Assembly: GCF_001645105.1 (NCBI RefSeq)
Contig: NZ_LKEG01000041.1
Coordinates: 1 to 64,000, forward strand
Source: Pseudomonas marginalis
GTDB lineage: Bacteria > Pseudomonadota > Gammaproteobacteria > Pseudomonadales > Pseudomonadaceae
DNA: 64,000 nucleotides
Reading direction: 5' to 3'
The position numbers were made by a program, and so were the translations under genes. Positions 36,052 through 46,848 of this stretch are shown one piece after another. How positions within the stretch are numbered: position 1 is the stretch's first letter; each line of letters opens with the position of its first letter. Under the pieces are notes generated by a model. That model worked only from the letters and a program-made list of their open reading frames with translations, was not told where the DNA came from and did not search any database.

Positions 36052-39000
36052 AGCGCAGTGTCCAGGGCAGCATCGGTCCGTACGCCGCGCCAGGCGTTGA
36101 AGCGATGGCGCGCGCGGTCGAGATAAAGGTAAACCACCGGAGTGGTGTAAAGGGTCAGGACCTGGCTGAACACCAGGCCGCCGATAATGGTCAGGCCCAG
36201 GGGGCGACGCATTTCCGCGCCATCGCCCGTGCCCAGCAGCAAAGGCAAGGCACCGAGGATGGCCGCCAGGGTGGTCATCAGGATCGGGCGCAAACGCAAC
36301 AGGCAGGCGCTGCGGATCGATTCCAGCGGGCCCAGGCCGTCCTTGCGCTCCAACTGCAACGCCAGGTCGATCATCAGGATCGCGTTCTTCTTCACCACCC
36401 CGATCAACAGGAACAGGCCCAGCAAGGAAATCAGGCTGAACTCGCCCCCTGTCAGGTAAATCGCGAGCATGGCGCCGACCCCCGCCGACGGCAGGGTCGA
36501 GAGAATCGTCAGCGGGTGAATGTAGCTTTCATACAGAATGCCCAGCACCAGGTACACCGCCACCAGCGCGCCGAGGATCATGAACGGCTGGCCCTTCTGC
36601 GTGGCCGCAAAGGCATCGGCGGTGCCGGCCATCTTGGCGATCACGTCTTCCGGCAACCCGACTTTGGCAATCGCCCGCTCGATGGCGGCCGTCCCCTGCT
36701 CCACCGTCACGCCGGGCGCCATGTCGAAGGCAATGTTTTCCGAGGCGAACTGGCCTTCGTGGCTGACGCGGTCATCGGCCAGGCTGTTCTCATAGTGGGC
36801 AATGGTCGACAACGGCACCCGTGCACCCGTGGAAGTAATCACCTGCATCTGGTTGAGGGTGATCGGGTCCTGGGCGTACTTGGGATTGACCTCCATCACC
36901 ACCTGGTACTGGTTGAGGCTGTCGTAAATGGTGGAAATCTGCCGCTGGCTGTAGGCGTTGTTAAGCACCGCCGTGACCATGTCCATGTCGATGCCCAGGC
37001 GCTTCGCCTGGTCGCGGTCGACAATCAGCGTGACCTGCGCCGCACCCCGGCCTTCGCGGGCGTCGATGGCGGTGAGCTCCGGCAGCTCACGCAAGGCAGC
37101 GACCACTTTCGGGTACCACAGGCGCAGTGCCGCGAGGTCGCCGCTTTGCAGGATGTAGGAATACTGCGCGCTGGTTTGGTCGCGGCTGCCACCGAATTGC
37201 AGGTCCTGGTCGGCCATCAGGAACAGACGCCCGCCCGGCACCAGCGGCACGTCCTTGCGCAGGCGCTCGATCACCGCCTGGGCGGAAATCTTGCGTTCGC
37301 TGATGGGCTTCAGGCGTACCAGCATCACCGCGTTGTTGGTGCCGTTGTTGCCACCGATGAAGCCGGCCACGCTGAGCACCGCCGGGTCCTTGAGCACCGC
37401 CTGGCGAAAGGTCTCCATCTTCGGCTGCATCACGCTGAACGACAGCCCGTCATCACCGCGCACAAAACCGATCAACTGGCCGGTGTCCTGCTGGGGCATG
37501 AAGGTTTTCGGCACCACCACGTACAACGCCACGTTCATACCAATGGTCAGCAACAGGCTGAGCAGGGTCAGGCGACGATGGCGCAGCACCCAGTCCAGGC
37601 TGGTGGCGTAGCCGGCGACCATGCGGTCGTTGATCTTCTGGCTCCAGCGCTGCAAACCGGTCATCCGGTCTTTGACATGCGGCTTGAGCCAGCGCGCGCA
37701 GAGCATCGGCGTGAGGGTCAACGAGACGATCAGCGAGACAATGATCGCCGCCGACAAGGTGATGGAAAACTCGCGAAACAGGTTGGTGACAATCCCGCCC
37801 ATGAACAGGATGGACAGGAACACCGCCACCAGCGACACGTTCATCGACAACAGGGTAAAGCCGACTTCCTCGGCCCCCAGGTACGCCGCTTTCATCGGCG
37901 GCACGCCTTCGTCGATGTGCCGGGAAATGTTCTCCAGCACCACGATGGCATCGTCCACCACCAGGCCGGTGGCCAGGATCAGCGCCATCAGCGAGAAGTT
38001 GTTCAGCGAGAAACCGTAGAGGTACATGATCGCGAACGTGCCCACCAGCGACACCGGCACCGCCAGTGTCGGGATCAACGAAGCGCGGAAGTTGCCCAGG
38101 AACAGGTACACCACCAGGATCACCAGCCCCACCGCGATCAACAGGGTCATTTCGGCTTCGTGCAAGGTGGCGGTGATCACCGGCGAGCGGTCCATGGCCA
38201 GGCTGAGCTTGACGCTGGACGGCAGCACCGCCTGCAACGCCGGCAGTTGTGCCTTGATCTGGCGGACGGTCTCGATGATGTTGGCACCGGACTGGCGGTT
38301 GATCACCAGCAGCACCGCCGAGTCATTGTTGAAGAAGCCGCTGTTGTAGCGGTCTTCCACGCCGTCGCTGATCTTGGCGACATCCCCCAGGCGCAGGGCT
38401 GCGCCGTTCTGGTAGCGAATCAGCAGCGGCTCGTAGTCCTTGGCTTTCTCCAACTGGTCGTTGGCCTGGATCTGCCAGTTACGCTGGCTATCTTCCAGGG
38501 AGCCTTTGGGCCGCCGCTGGTTGGCGTTGGCGATGGTGTTGCGTACATCGTCGAGGGCCACGCCGTACTGATCGAGCGCCTTGGGCTCCAGCTCAATGCG
38601 CACCGCCGGCAGGGAGCTGCCGCCGATCTGCACTTCGCCTACACCCGGTACCTGGGACAGGCTTTGCGAGAGGATGGTCGAGGCCAGGTCGTACAGCTGG
38701 CCTTTCTGCAGCACGTCCGAGGTGAGCGACAGCACCATGATCGGCGCCTGGGACGGGTTGATCTTCTTGTAGGTGGGCATGCTGCGCATACCGCTGGGCA
38801 GCAGGTTGCGCGAGGCGTTGATCGCCGCTTGCACCTCCCGCGCCGCGCCGTTGATATCGCGGTCGGAATCGAACGCGAGGATCACCCGGGTGGAACCCTG
38901 GCTCGACGAACTGCTCATGGTGGTAATGCCGGCAATCGCGCCGAACGAGCGCTCCAGCGGCGTGGCCACGGTAGACGCCATTACCTCGGGGCTGGCGCCG

Positions 39001-39155
39001 GGCAAGCTGGCCGACACCACGATCACCGGGAAGTCGATCTGCGGCAGCGGCGACACCGGCAGCAGGTTGAAGCTGACACCGCCCAGCAACATGATCGCCA
39101 GGCTCAGCAGCATGGTCGCTACCGGCCGACGGATGAAAGGTCCGGACAGGTTCAT
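36048..39155 (-). CDS. muxC: RND efflux inner-membrane transporter MuxC (MdtC-like)
   Basis: This 1035-residue RND pump subunit has 12 transmembrane segments and two large periplasmic loops. It starts [20 protein letters not shown], and proton-relay residues lie in the helix 4 segment [21 protein letters not shown], with the helix 10-11 [15 protein letters not shown]. Together with MuxB it forms the heteromeric transporter known in P. aeruginosa MuxABC-OpmB and E. coli MdtABC, exporting antibiotics such as novobiocin and macrolides. It overlaps muxB and opmB by 4 bp each. Confidence 0.95.
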   Translation of the reverse strand: MNLSGPFIRRPVATMLLSLAIMLLGGVSFNLLPVSPLPQIDFPVIVVSASLPGASPEVMASTVATPLERSFGAIAGITTMSSSSSQGSTRVILAFDSDRDINGAAREVQAAINASRNLLPSGMRSMPTYKKINPSQAPIMVLSLTSDVLQKGQLYDLASTILSQSLSQVPGVGEVQIGGSSLPAVRIELEPKALDQYGVALDDVRNTIANANQRRPKGSLEDSQRNWQIQANDQLEKAKDYEPLLIRYQNGAALRLGDVAKISDGVEDRYNSGFFNNDSAVLLVINRQSGANIIETVRQIKAQLPALQAVLPSSVKLSLAMDRSPVITATLHEAEMTLLIAVGLVILVVYLFLGNFRASLIPTLAVPVSLVGTFAIMYLYGFSLNNFSLMALILATGLVVDDAIVVLENISRHIDEGVPPMKAAYLGAEEVGFTLLSMNVSLVAVFLSILFMGGIVTNLFREFSITLSAAIIVSLIVSLTLTPMLCARWLKPHVKDRMTGLQRWSQKINDRMVAGYATSLDWVLRHRRLTLLSLLLTIGMNVALYVVVPKTFMPQQDTGQLIGFVRGDDGLSFSVMQPKMETFRQAVLKDPAVLSVAGFIGGNNGTNNAVMLVRLKPISERKISAQAVIERLRKDVPLVPGGRLFLMADQDLQFGGSRDQTSAQYSYILQSGDLAALRLWYPKVVAALRELPELTAIDAREGRGAAQVTLIVDRDQAKRLGIDMDMVTAVLNNAYSQRQISTIYDSLNQYQVVMEVNPKYAQDPITLNQMQVITSTGARVPLSTIAHYENSLADDRVSHEGQFASENIAFDMAPGVTVEQGTAAIERAIAKVGLPEDVIAKMAGTADAFAATQKGQPFMILGALVAVYLVLGILYESYIHPLTILSTLPSAGVGAMLAIYLTGGEFSLISLLGLFLLIGVVKKNAILMIDLALQLERKDGLGPLESIRSACLLRLRPILMTTLAAILGALPLLLGTGDGAEMRRPLGLTIIGGLVFSQVLTLYTTPVVYLYLDRARHRFNAWRGVRTDAALDTAL

Positions 39156-42100
39156 GACTCAACCGGCTCCAGGCTTTGCGGCTCTTTGCGCCAGCGGCGG
39201 CCGAGACGGTCGAAGTACAGGTAGATCACCGGGGTGGTGAACAGCGTCAACACCTGGCTTACCAGCAAGCCGCCGACCATCACCAAACCCAGCGGTTGGC
39301 GCAATTCCGCGCCGGAACCGGTGGCCAACATCAAGGGCACCGCACCAAACAGCGCCGCCAGGGTGGTCATCAGGATCGGCCGGAAACGCAGCAGCGCCGC
39401 CTGGTAGATGGCGGTCTGCGGGTCGAGGCCCTGGTTGCGTTCGGCGTCGAGGGCGAAGTCGATCATCATGATCGCGTTCTTCTTGACGATACCGATCAGC
39501 AGAATGATGCCGATGATCGCGATCATGCCCAGGTCATTGCCACTGAGCAGCAGGGCCAGCAACGCCCCCACCGCCGCCGAAGGCAAGGTCGAGAGAATGG
39601 TGATCGGGTGGATATAGCTCTCGTAGAGCACACCCAGCACGATGTACATGGTGACCACCGCCGCCAGGATCAGCAGCAAGGTGCTCGACAGCGACGCCTC
39701 GAACGCCTGGGCCGCGCCCTGGAACTGGGTCTGCACGCCCACCGGCATGCCGATGTCTTTCTGGGTCTGGTTGATCAGCTCCACGCCTTTGCCCAGCGCA
39801 ACGCCGGGGGCCAGGTTGAACGACATCATCACCGCCGGGAACTGGCCGATGTGCGCAATCGCCAACTGGGCCTGGCGCTGTTCCACATGGGCCAGGCTGG
39901 ACAAGCGCACCTGGCCGCCGTCGGTGGTCTTCACATGGATCTGGTTCAACGCCTCGGGACCCAGGGTTTCGCCGGATTGGGCCTGCAATACCACGCGGTA
40001 CTGGCTGGCCTGGGTGTAGATGGTGGAAATCTGCCGCTGGCCGAAGGCGTCATACAGCGCGTCGGTGATGGTCGATACGCTCACGCCCAGCCGCGAGGCG
40101 GCATCGCGGTCGATCACCAAATACACCTGCAGGCCCTTGTCCTGCAGATCGCTGGCCACGTCGGTGAGTTCGGGTAACTGGCTCAACGCGTGGACCAGCT
40201 TGTCGCTCCACAGCGCCAGTAGCTCGGCATCCGGCGAGGACATGCTGAATTGGTACTGGGTGCGGCTGACGCGGTCTTCGATGGTCAGGTCCTGCACCGG
40301 CTGCATGAACAGGCGGATGCCCACCAGCTTGTCGATTTCCGGCTGCAGGCGGGTGATCACCTGGGCTGCGCTCAGGTCACGCTGACCGTGGGCCTTGAGG
40401 TTGATCAGCAAGCGCCCGCTGTTGAGGGTGGCGTTATCGCCATCCACGCCAATATAGGACGACAGGCTTTCTACCGCCGGGTCGGCCAGGATGATCTTGG
40501 CCAACTGTTGCTGGCGCTGGCTCATGGCCGCGAACGAAATCGACTGCGGCGCTTCGGAAATGCCCTGGATCACCCCGGTGTCCTGCACCGGGAAGAAGCC
40601 CTTGGGCACCACCAGGTACAGGCATACGGTCAGGCCCAGCGTGGCAATGGCCACCAGCAGGGTCAGCGGCTGGTGCTTGAGCACCCACTGCAACATGCTC
40701 CCGTAACGCGCGATCAGCCAATCGATCCAGGCGCCGCTGGCCTTGTAGAAACGGCTCTGCTCCTCGATCTTGGGTTCACGCTTGAGCAACCGCGCGCACA
40801 TCATCGGCGTGAGGGTCAGGGACACCACCAGGGAGATCAGGATCGCCACCGCCAGGGTGATGGCGAATTCGCGGAACAGCCGCCCCACGACGTCGGCCAT
40901 GAACAACAGCGGGATCAGCACCGCGATCAGCGACAGTGTCAGGGAAATCAGGGTGAAGCCGATCTGCTTGGCGCCCTTGAGCGCGGCGGCCAGCGGCGTT
41001 TCGCCTTCTTCGATGTAACGGGAGATGTTCTCCAGCATCACGATGGCGTCGTCCACCACAAACCCGGTGGCGATGGTCAGGGCCATCAGCGTCAGGTTAT
41101 TGATGGAGAAACCCGCCAGGTACATCACGCCAAAGGTGCCCACCAGCGACAGCGGCACGGCAATCGAGGGAATGATCGTGGCGCTGACCCGACGCAGGAA
41201 CAGGAAGGTCACCATCACCACCAGGGCAATGGCGATGAGCAATTCGTGCTGCACGTCTTTTACCGAGGCGCGGATGGTCTGGGTGCGGTCGGTCAGCACC
41301 GTCACGTCGAGGCCGGCCGGCAAGTTGTCGGTAATGCTCGGCAGCAATGCCTTGATACGGTCCACCACCTCGATCACGTTGGCCCCCGGCTGGCGCTGGA
41401 TATTCAGCAGCACGGCTTGGTTTTCGTTGGCCCAGGCAGCGAGGCGTTCGTTTTCGGCACCGTCGACGATCTGTGCCACGTCTTTAAGGCGCAGCGGCGC
41501 GCCATTGTTGTAGGCCAGGATCAGTTCGGCGTATTGCTGGGGCGACACCAACTGGTCGTTGGCGTCGAGCATCGACACCCGCGTCGGGCCGTCGAAGTTG
41601 CCCTTGGGCTGGTTGACGTTGGAGGCGGCAATCAGGGTGCGCACGTCCGACAGGTTCAGGCCGTTGGCCGCCAGGGCCTCGGGGTTGACCTTGATGCGCA
41701 CGGCCTGGCGCTGGCCGCCGGCGATGCTGACCATGCCGACGCCGCTGATCTGCGCGATTTTCTGCGCCATGCGCGTATCGACCAGGTCATTGAGCTTGGG
41801 CAGCAGCATGGTCTTGGAGGTGATTGCCAAGGTCAGCACCGGGGTGTCCGCCGGGTTGACCTTGTTGTACACCGGCGGCGCCGGCAGGTCCTTGGGCAGC
41901 AGGTTGGTGGCGGCGTTGATCGCAGCCTGCACCTGCTGCTCGGCGACATCCATATTGATGTCGAGGTTGAAACGCAGGGTGAGCACCGACGCGCCGCCGG
42001 AGCTGGTGGACGCCATCTGCGTGAGGCCAGGCATTTGCCCGAATTGGCGTTCCAGCGGTGCGGTGACCGCACTGGTCATCACATCCGGGCTGGCGCCGGG

Positions 42101-42253
42101 GTACAGGGTCATCACCCGGATGGTCGGGTAATCCACCTGGGGCAAGGCCGATACCGGCAGCAAGCGGTACGAAATGATGCCGGCCAGGACAATGGCCAGC
42201 ATGCTCAGCGTGGTGGCGACCGGGCGAAGGATAAACAGCCGCGACAGGTTCAT
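39152..42253 (-). CDS. muxB: RND efflux inner-membrane transporter MuxB (MdtB-like)
   Basis: This 1033-residue RND transporter is the partner of MuxC. It starts [20 protein letters not shown], has the characteristic [20 protein letters not shown] relay region and [20 protein letters not shown], and 12 predicted membrane helices. Two different RND subunits in series are typical of the MdtBC/MuxBC trimer. Its start ATG overlaps the muxA stop by 4 bp. Confidence 0.95.
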   Translation of the reverse strand: MNLSRLFILRPVATTLSMLAIVLAGIISYRLLPVSALPQVDYPTIRVMTLYPGASPDVMTSAVTAPLERQFGQMPGLTQMASTSSGGASVLTLRFNLDINMDVAEQQVQAAINAATNLLPKDLPAPPVYNKVNPADTPVLTLAITSKTMLLPKLNDLVDTRMAQKIAQISGVGMVSIAGGQRQAVRIKVNPEALAANGLNLSDVRTLIAASNVNQPKGNFDGPTRVSMLDANDQLVSPQQYAELILAYNNGAPLRLKDVAQIVDGAENERLAAWANENQAVLLNIQRQPGANVIEVVDRIKALLPSITDNLPAGLDVTVLTDRTQTIRASVKDVQHELLIAIALVVMVTFLFLRRVSATIIPSIAVPLSLVGTFGVMYLAGFSINNLTLMALTIATGFVVDDAIVMLENISRYIEEGETPLAAALKGAKQIGFTLISLTLSLIAVLIPLLFMADVVGRLFREFAITLAVAILISLVVSLTLTPMMCARLLKREPKIEEQSRFYKASGAWIDWLIARYGSMLQWVLKHQPLTLLVAIATLGLTVCLYLVVPKGFFPVQDTGVIQGISEAPQSISFAAMSQRQQQLAKIILADPAVESLSSYIGVDGDNATLNSGRLLINLKAHGQRDLSAAQVITRLQPEIDKLVGIRLFMQPVQDLTIEDRVSRTQYQFSMSSPDAELLALWSDKLVHALSQLPELTDVASDLQDKGLQVYLVIDRDAASRLGVSVSTITDALYDAFGQRQISTIYTQASQYRVVLQAQSGETLGPEALNQIHVKTTDGGQVRLSSLAHVEQRQAQLAIAHIGQFPAVMMSFNLAPGVALGKGVELINQTQKDIGMPVGVQTQFQGAAQAFEASLSSTLLLILAAVVTMYIVLGVLYESYIHPITILSTLPSAAVGALLALLLSGNDLGMIAIIGIILLIGIVKKNAIMMIDFALDAERNQGLDPQTAIYQAALLRFRPILMTTLAALFGAVPLMLATGSGAELRQPLGLVMVGGLLVSQVLTLFTTPVIYLYFDRLGRRWRKEPQSLEPVES

Positions 42254-43554
42254 GAACCGACCTTTTGCGCCTTGCCGGCGGTGCTGCCGGTCTCCCCTTT
42301 AGCCGCAGGCTTGCCTTGCAGGTGTTCGGTCGGGGTGGTCGGCACTTCGCTGCTGTCGTTGACCACTTCGATCTCGCTGCCGTCCTTGAGGCGGTCGGTG
42401 CCTTCCAGCACCACCCGATCGCCAGCCTTGAGGCCCTCTTTGATCACGGTGTTGTCGCCGTCGGTGTCTCCCACCACCAGCGGTTGCACCTTGACCTTCT
42501 TGTCACCGTCGAGCACGTAGACGAAGGTGCCGGTGTTGCCGAACTGGATCGCCGCCGAGGGTGCCAGCACCACGTCGTGCAGGGTGTCGGCCAGCAGGTG
42601 CACATTGACGAACTGGTTCGGGAACAGCGCCTGGTCCTTGTTATCGAAACGGGCTTTGAATTTCAGGGTGCCGGTGGTGACGTCGATCTGGTTGTCCAGG
42701 CTCTGCAGCACGCCAGTGGCCTGTTTTTTCACGTCGCCGCGGTCCCAGGCTTCCACGGGCAGCTTGTTGCCGGCGTGGTAGCGGGCGAGCACGGTTTCCA
42801 GGGTGTTTTCCGGCAGGGTGAAGGCCACGCTGATCGGCTGGGTCTGGGTGATCACCGCGAGGAAGGTGGTGTCGTTGGCCGCCACCAGGTTGCCCACGTC
42901 CACCTGGCGCAGGCCCACGCGGCCACTGATCGGTGCGCGGATCTTGGTGAATTCGAGGTTGAGCTTGGCGTCATCCACCGCGCCCTGGTTGGTCTTGACC
43001 GTGCCCTGGTATTGCAGCACCAGCGCTTCGGCGGTGTCGAGGGTCTGCTTGGCGATACTGTCCTGGGCGTACAGGTCGCGATAACGCTGGACATCGACCT
43101 GGGCGTTTTTCAGCTGGGCCTGGTTCTGCATCAATGTGCCCTGGGCCTGGAGCAGAGCATTCTGGTAGCTGCGCGGGTCGATCTCGGCGAGCAGGTCGCC
43201 GGCCTTGACCATCTGGCCTTCTTCAAAGGCGATCTTCACCAGCTCGCCGCCCACCCGGCTGCGCACATTGATGGTGTTGAGCGCGGTGACCGTGCCCAGC
43301 GCCTTGTAGTAGACCGGGAACTCCCCCAGTACCGCCGGTGCCACGCGCACCGGCACCGGGCCGGTGGAGCCGCCGAAACCCGGGCGCATCATCCCCGACT
43401 TGCCGGCATGCCCGGCAGGCTTCTGCTCGGCACCCTCCTTGTGGCTGCCGGGCCAGAATTTCCAGCACAGGCCGGCGATAACCAGCAGCACGAGCAGGCC
43501 AAACAGCCAACGGCGGGACTTACGGGGGGAGGATTGCATGGATTGATCAACCAT
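42250..43554 (-). CDS. muxA: RND efflux periplasmic adaptor MuxA (MdtA-like)
   Basis: This 434-residue membrane fusion protein has an N-terminal membrane anchor about residues 15-32 ([18 protein letters not shown]), a barrel-sandwich hybrid ([21 protein letters not shown] and [20 protein letters not shown]) around a helical hairpin, and a C-terminal domain with tail rich in Lys and Ser. It is the first gene of the four-gene operon. An alternative start is the ATG at 43539. No dedicated regulator is adjacent. Confidence 0.94.
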   Translation of the reverse strand: MVDQSMQSSPRKSRRWLFGLLVLLVIAGLCWKFWPGSHKEGAEQKPAGHAGKSGMMRPGFGGSTGPVPVRVAPAVLGEFPVYYKALGTVTALNTINVRSRVGGELVKIAFEEGQMVKAGDLLAEIDPRSYQNALLQAQGTLMQNQAQLKNAQVDVQRYRDLYAQDSIAKQTLDTAEALVLQYQGTVKTNQGAVDDAKLNLEFTKIRAPISGRVGLRQVDVGNLVAANDTTFLAVITQTQPISVAFTLPENTLETVLARYHAGNKLPVEAWDRGDVKKQATGVLQSLDNQIDVTTGTLKFKARFDNKDQALFPNQFVNVHLLADTLHDVVLAPSAAIQFGNTGTFVYVLDGDKKVKVQPLVVGDTDGDNTVIKEGLKAGDRVVLEGTDRLKDGSEIEVVNDSSEVPTTPTEHLQGKPAAKGETGSTAGKAQKVGS

Positions 43555-43699
43555 TGGGCGCGAGAGCTTCTTCTTTGGGAGGCTGAAAGATAAGCACTGG
43601 GGCGCATTAAGAAAAGCGCCTTTACCGGCTATTTACCTTGGGCTTACAACTTTTAACTTCTGGGCTTAGTCCGTTCGCTATTTCGCTAAGCCCCTGAGG

Positions 43700-43735
43700 C
43701 ACAAATAAAAACGGCCTGGACTAGGCCAGGCCGCA
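43700..43735 (-). terminator. Intrinsic terminator of tpx
   Basis: The stem CGGCCTGG/CCAGGCCG (43712-43719 and 43726-43733) with a 6-base loop is followed on the minus strand by TTTTTATTTG. It sits 50 bp after the tpx stop and before the muxA promoter region. Confidence 0.9.
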
Positions 43736-43785
43736 ATTATGCAGCAAGCGTGTTACTGCAAAACGGCAGTAACGTACCGAAACAG

Positions 43786-44286
43786 TTACTTCAAAACAGC
43801 CAGGGCTGCTTCGTAGTTCGGCTCCTGGCCGATTTCGCTGACCAGTTCGCTGTGCAGCACGTTGTTGTTTTCGTCCAATACCACGACGGCACGGGCGGTC
43901 AGGCCTTGCAACGGGCCGTCGGCGAGAGACACACCGTAGTCAACGGCGAAGTCGGCGTTGCGGAAGTCCGACAGGCTCAGCACGTTGTCCAGGCCTTCGG
44001 TGCCGCAGAAACGCTTCTGGGCGAACGGCAGGTCAGACGAGATGCACAGCACGACAGTGTTGCTCACATCGTTGGCCTGGGCGTTGAACTTGCGTACCGA
44101 GGTGGCGCAGGTCGGGGTATCAACGCTTGGGAAGATGTTCAGTACTTTGCGCTTGCCGGCGAACGTTTCCAGGGAAGCTTCCGACAGGTCGACAGCGACA
44201 AGGCTGAACTCAGGGGCGGTGGAACCGGTTTTCGGCAGTTCGCCTTCAATCTGGACGGGGTTACCACGAAGGGTGACTTGGGCCAT
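43786..44286 (-). CDS. tpx: Thiol peroxidase (atypical 2-Cys peroxiredoxin)
   Basis: This 166-residue Tpx reduces hydroperoxides with thioredoxin as electron donor. The peroxidatic Cys is in [15 protein letters not shown] (about residue 60), and the resolving Cys is in [11 protein letters not shown] (about 94). The start ATG at 44286 has AAGGATT 7-8 nt upstream; the longer open frame crosses the promoter region. It is a single-gene unit with its own terminator. Confidence 0.96.
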   Translation of the reverse strand: MAQVTLRGNPVQIEGELPKTGSTAPEFSLVAVDLSEASLETFAGKRKVLNIFPSVDTPTCATSVRKFNAQANDVSNTVVLCISSDLPFAQKRFCGTEGLDNVLSLSDFRNADFAVDYGVSLADGPLQGLTARAVVVLDENNNVLHSELVSEIGQEPNYEAALAVLK

Positions 44287-44444
44287 GAACAGAATCCTTA
44301 TGCTGGGTTTGATAAAACGAATTCGAGAGGCGGAAGTTAACCACAAAGTGCGATGGCTACCTACCGCCAGACATAAATTGTCATGTCGCCGGTTATGGTT
44401 TAATTGCGCGCCTTCCGCCCTGCCCTTCAAGGAACCTGTTGTTG

Positions 44445-45734
44445 ATGAATCAGCCTGCCACCAAAGTCCTGGTCATTGGTTATGTCTGGCCGGAACCGCG
44501 CTCCTCGGCCGCAGGCGGGCATATGATGCAAATTCTTGAGGGTTTTCTGACGCAAGGTTGGGACATCACCTTCAGCAGCCCCGCAACCCTCGGCGAGCAT
44601 AAGGCCGATTTGCCTGCGCTGGGCATCGCCGAATGCGCCATCGCGCTCAATAACAGCAGTTTCGACGATTTTATCCGCGAACTGGCCCCGGATATCGTGC
44701 TGTTCGACCGCTTCATGATGGAAGAACAGTTCGGTTGGCGCGTCGAGAAATGTTGCCCCAACGCCCTGCGCGTACTGGAAACCTCCGACCTGCAAAGCCT
44801 GCGCGACGCACGTCACCAGCGCTTCAAGGATCACCTGAAGGCCCACCCCGACAGCGACGACTTCAGCGCGCTGTTTTCCCCGGCGTTGCAGGAGGAATTC
44901 CACTTGATGGCCGAGTCCGACCTGGCCAAGCGCGAAATCGCCGCGATTTACCGCTGCGACATCAGCCTGATGATCTCCGACGTGGAAATCCGCCTGCTCA
45001 CCGAGCACTTCAAGGTCCCTGCCGCCCTGCTCCACTGGTGCCCGCTGATGCTGGAACCGCCGACCGCAGCCTTCGCGCCGTTTGAAGAGCGTGCGCACTT
45101 TCTCAGCATCGGCAACTTCCGCCACGCGCCCAACTGGGACGCGGTGCTGTGGATGAAAAACAGCCTGTGGCCGCTGATCCGCCAGCAATTGCCGGGGGCG
45201 CAGTTGCACATCTATGGCGCCTACACCCCGCCCAAGGCCACGGCCTTACACAACCCGACGCAGGGTTTTCATGTGATGAACTGGGCCGAAGACGCCTTGC
45301 AGGTAATGACTGCCGCGCGTATCTGCCTGGCGCCCCTGCGTTTCGGCGCCGGCATCAAGGGCAAGCTGGCGGATGCGATGCTCTGCGGCACACCGAATAT
45401 CACCACGCCCATCGGCGCCGAGGCCATGGGTGATGAACAGCCATGGCCGGGCCTGATCGAACACAGCGCGCCGGCCCTCGCCGCCGCTGCCGTAGCGCTT
45501 TACCAGGACCGCGAGCGCTGGAACCAGGCCCAGGAAGACGGGCGCCAACTGCTGGGCCGCCGCTACGACCAGGCTGTTCACGGACCGGCGCTGGTGGCGT
45601 GCCTGGAACAGTGCCGCCGCCATCTCGCTGACCATCGCCGCGACAACTTCACCGGCAGCATGCTGCGCCACCACGCGCATAAAAGTACGCAGTACATGTC
45701 CCAGTGGATCGAGGCGAAAAACCGCCTGGTATAA
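44445..45734 (+). CDS. Glycosyltransferase (GT-B fold, family 1/4-like)
   Basis: This 429-residue protein begins with the N-terminal GT-B strand [22 protein letters not shown]. It has a C-terminal Rossmann half with [19 protein letters not shown], then [44 protein letters not shown], the nucleotide-sugar-binding E/GxxxK-like region of GT4 enzymes. The acceptor and sugar are unknown. AAGGAA precedes the ATG at 44445 by 10 nt. It is divergent from tpx and lies upstream of mtlR. Confidence 0.82.
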   Translation: MNQPATKVLVIGYVWPEPRSSAAGGHMMQILEGFLTQGWDITFSSPATLGEHKADLPALGIAECAIALNNSSFDDFIRELAPDIVLFDRFMMEEQFGWRVEKCCPNALRVLETSDLQSLRDARHQRFKDHLKAHPDSDDFSALFSPALQEEFHLMAESDLAKREIAAIYRCDISLMISDVEIRLLTEHFKVPAALLHWCPLMLEPPTAAFAPFEERAHFLSIGNFRHAPNWDAVLWMKNSLWPLIRQQLPGAQLHIYGAYTPPKATALHNPTQGFHVMNWAEDALQVMTAARICLAPLRFGAGIKGKLADAMLCGTPNITTPIGAEAMGDEQPWPGLIEHSAPALAAAAVALYQDRERWNQAQEDGRQLLGRRYDQAVHGPALVACLEQCRRHLADHRRDNFTGSMLRHHAHKSTQYMSQWIEAKNRLV

Positions 45735-45806
45735 ACATCGACGCTGGCGAGGTCGCGCGCGAGGGGGCATTATCCTACGCAGCAACCACAATAAAGCGAC
45801 GGCAGC

Positions 45807-46712
45807 ATGACCCGAGCAACGCGCATCACCGACCCTTCCTACGAGCTGATGGACGACCACAACGGCCTGTCCATCATCTATCGCCAGCACGGTTTCCCCT
45901 GCCCGCTGGTGCGCTGGCACTTTCACAAGGAATACGAGCTGCACCTGATCGTCGCCAGTTCCGGCAAGGTGTTCATCGGCGACTATATCGGCAACTTCTA
46001 CCCGGAAAGCCTGTTCCTCACCGGCCCCAACCTGCCCCACAACTGGATCAGCCAGGTGGAGGAAGACGAGGTGGTGCCCAAGCGCGACATGCTGGTGAAC
46101 TTCACCGATGAATTGTTCGAGCAAGGCAGCCACATCTTCACCGAACTCAAGACCCTGGCGCCGTTGCTGGAACGGGCGCAGTACGGCATCGAGTTCCGCT
46201 GCAAAAAGACCATCGCGCAAGCCATGATCTTGATGCAACGCATCGAGGACGCCCAGGGCATGGCGCGCCTGGGGCACTTCTTTATCCTGCTGGAAGTGCT
46301 GAGTGCGTGTGAGGACTACCAGTTGCTTTCAGGGGTGACGACACCGCAGTTGGCCGACGAGCACAGCATCGACCGCACCAACCGCGCGGTGGACTACATC
46401 TTCGCCCACTACGCGCGTGAGTTGCCGCTGGAGGAAGTAGCGGATTACCTGGGGATGAAGCCGACGTATTTTTCACGGGTGTTCAAGCAGGCCACCGGCC
46501 GTACGTTTATTGAGTTCGTCAACCGCTTGCGCATCAGCAAGTCCTGCGAATTATTGGCTGACGGTGATAAGGCGGTGACGGATGTATGCTTCGAGTCGGG
46601 GTTCAACAACATTTCCAACTTCAACCGGCGCTTCCAGCAGCTCAAGGGCATGACCCCATCGCACTATCGGCGTCTCGCCGTGCAGCGGTTGACCGAACAG
46701 AACCTGGCCTGA
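45807..46712 (+). CDS. mtlR: AraC family activator of the mannitol operon
   Basis: This 301-residue regulator has an N-terminal cupin-like sensor (CPLVRWHFHKEYELHLIVAS) and a C-terminal pair of AraC helix-turn-helix motifs from about residue 190 (LPLEEVADYLGMKPTYFSRVFKQATG and VCFESGFNNISNFNRRFQQLKGMTPSHYRR). Sequence features and context fit MtlR of P. fluorescens, which activates mtlE transcription in response to mannitol, arabitol or glucitol. Here it is separated from mtlE by 4.5 kb of accessory genes on both strands. Confidence 0.88.
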   Translation: MTRATRITDPSYELMDDHNGLSIIYRQHGFPCPLVRWHFHKEYELHLIVASSGKVFIGDYIGNFYPESLFLTGPNLPHNWISQVEEDEVVPKRDMLVNFTDELFEQGSHIFTELKTLAPLLERAQYGIEFRCKKTIAQAMILMQRIEDAQGMARLGHFFILLEVLSACEDYQLLSGVTTPQLADEHSIDRTNRAVDYIFAHYARELPLEEVADYLGMKPTYFSRVFKQATGRTFIEFVNRLRISKSCELLADGDKAVTDVCFESGFNNISNFNRRFQQLKGMTPSHYRRLAVQRLTEQNLA

Positions 46713-46743
46713 GCTGATCACCATTCACAACCACTCGTCGCCA

Positions 46744-46759
46744 CTGTCAATTCTGACAG
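46744..46759. promoter_or_regulatory. Palindrome CTGTCA-N4-TGACAG upstream of Ig-repeat gene
   Basis: CTGTCAATTCTGACAG, a perfect 6+6 palindrome, lies 89 bp before the ATG at 46849, followed directly by CTATAC, a possible -10. It is the same element and nearly the same spacing as upstream of the tectonin/PIG-L gene. Confidence 0.65.
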
Positions 46760-46848
46760 CTATACGCGGTTATCCCGTGGGTATCTGATTTCCTTGCACT
46801 TGCGCGCTTCCGTCACGGGCGCGCTCATTCAGCGAGGAGTGTTTGCCC

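Noticed and set aside
36105..39224. 1039-codon open frame antisense to muxC, and similar long antisense frames at 40250-42520 and 42265-43593
   Set aside because: They are mirror frames of high-GC RND and adaptor genes, full of His, Gln, Arg and Gly with no domain sense; the opposite-strand genes are unambiguous.
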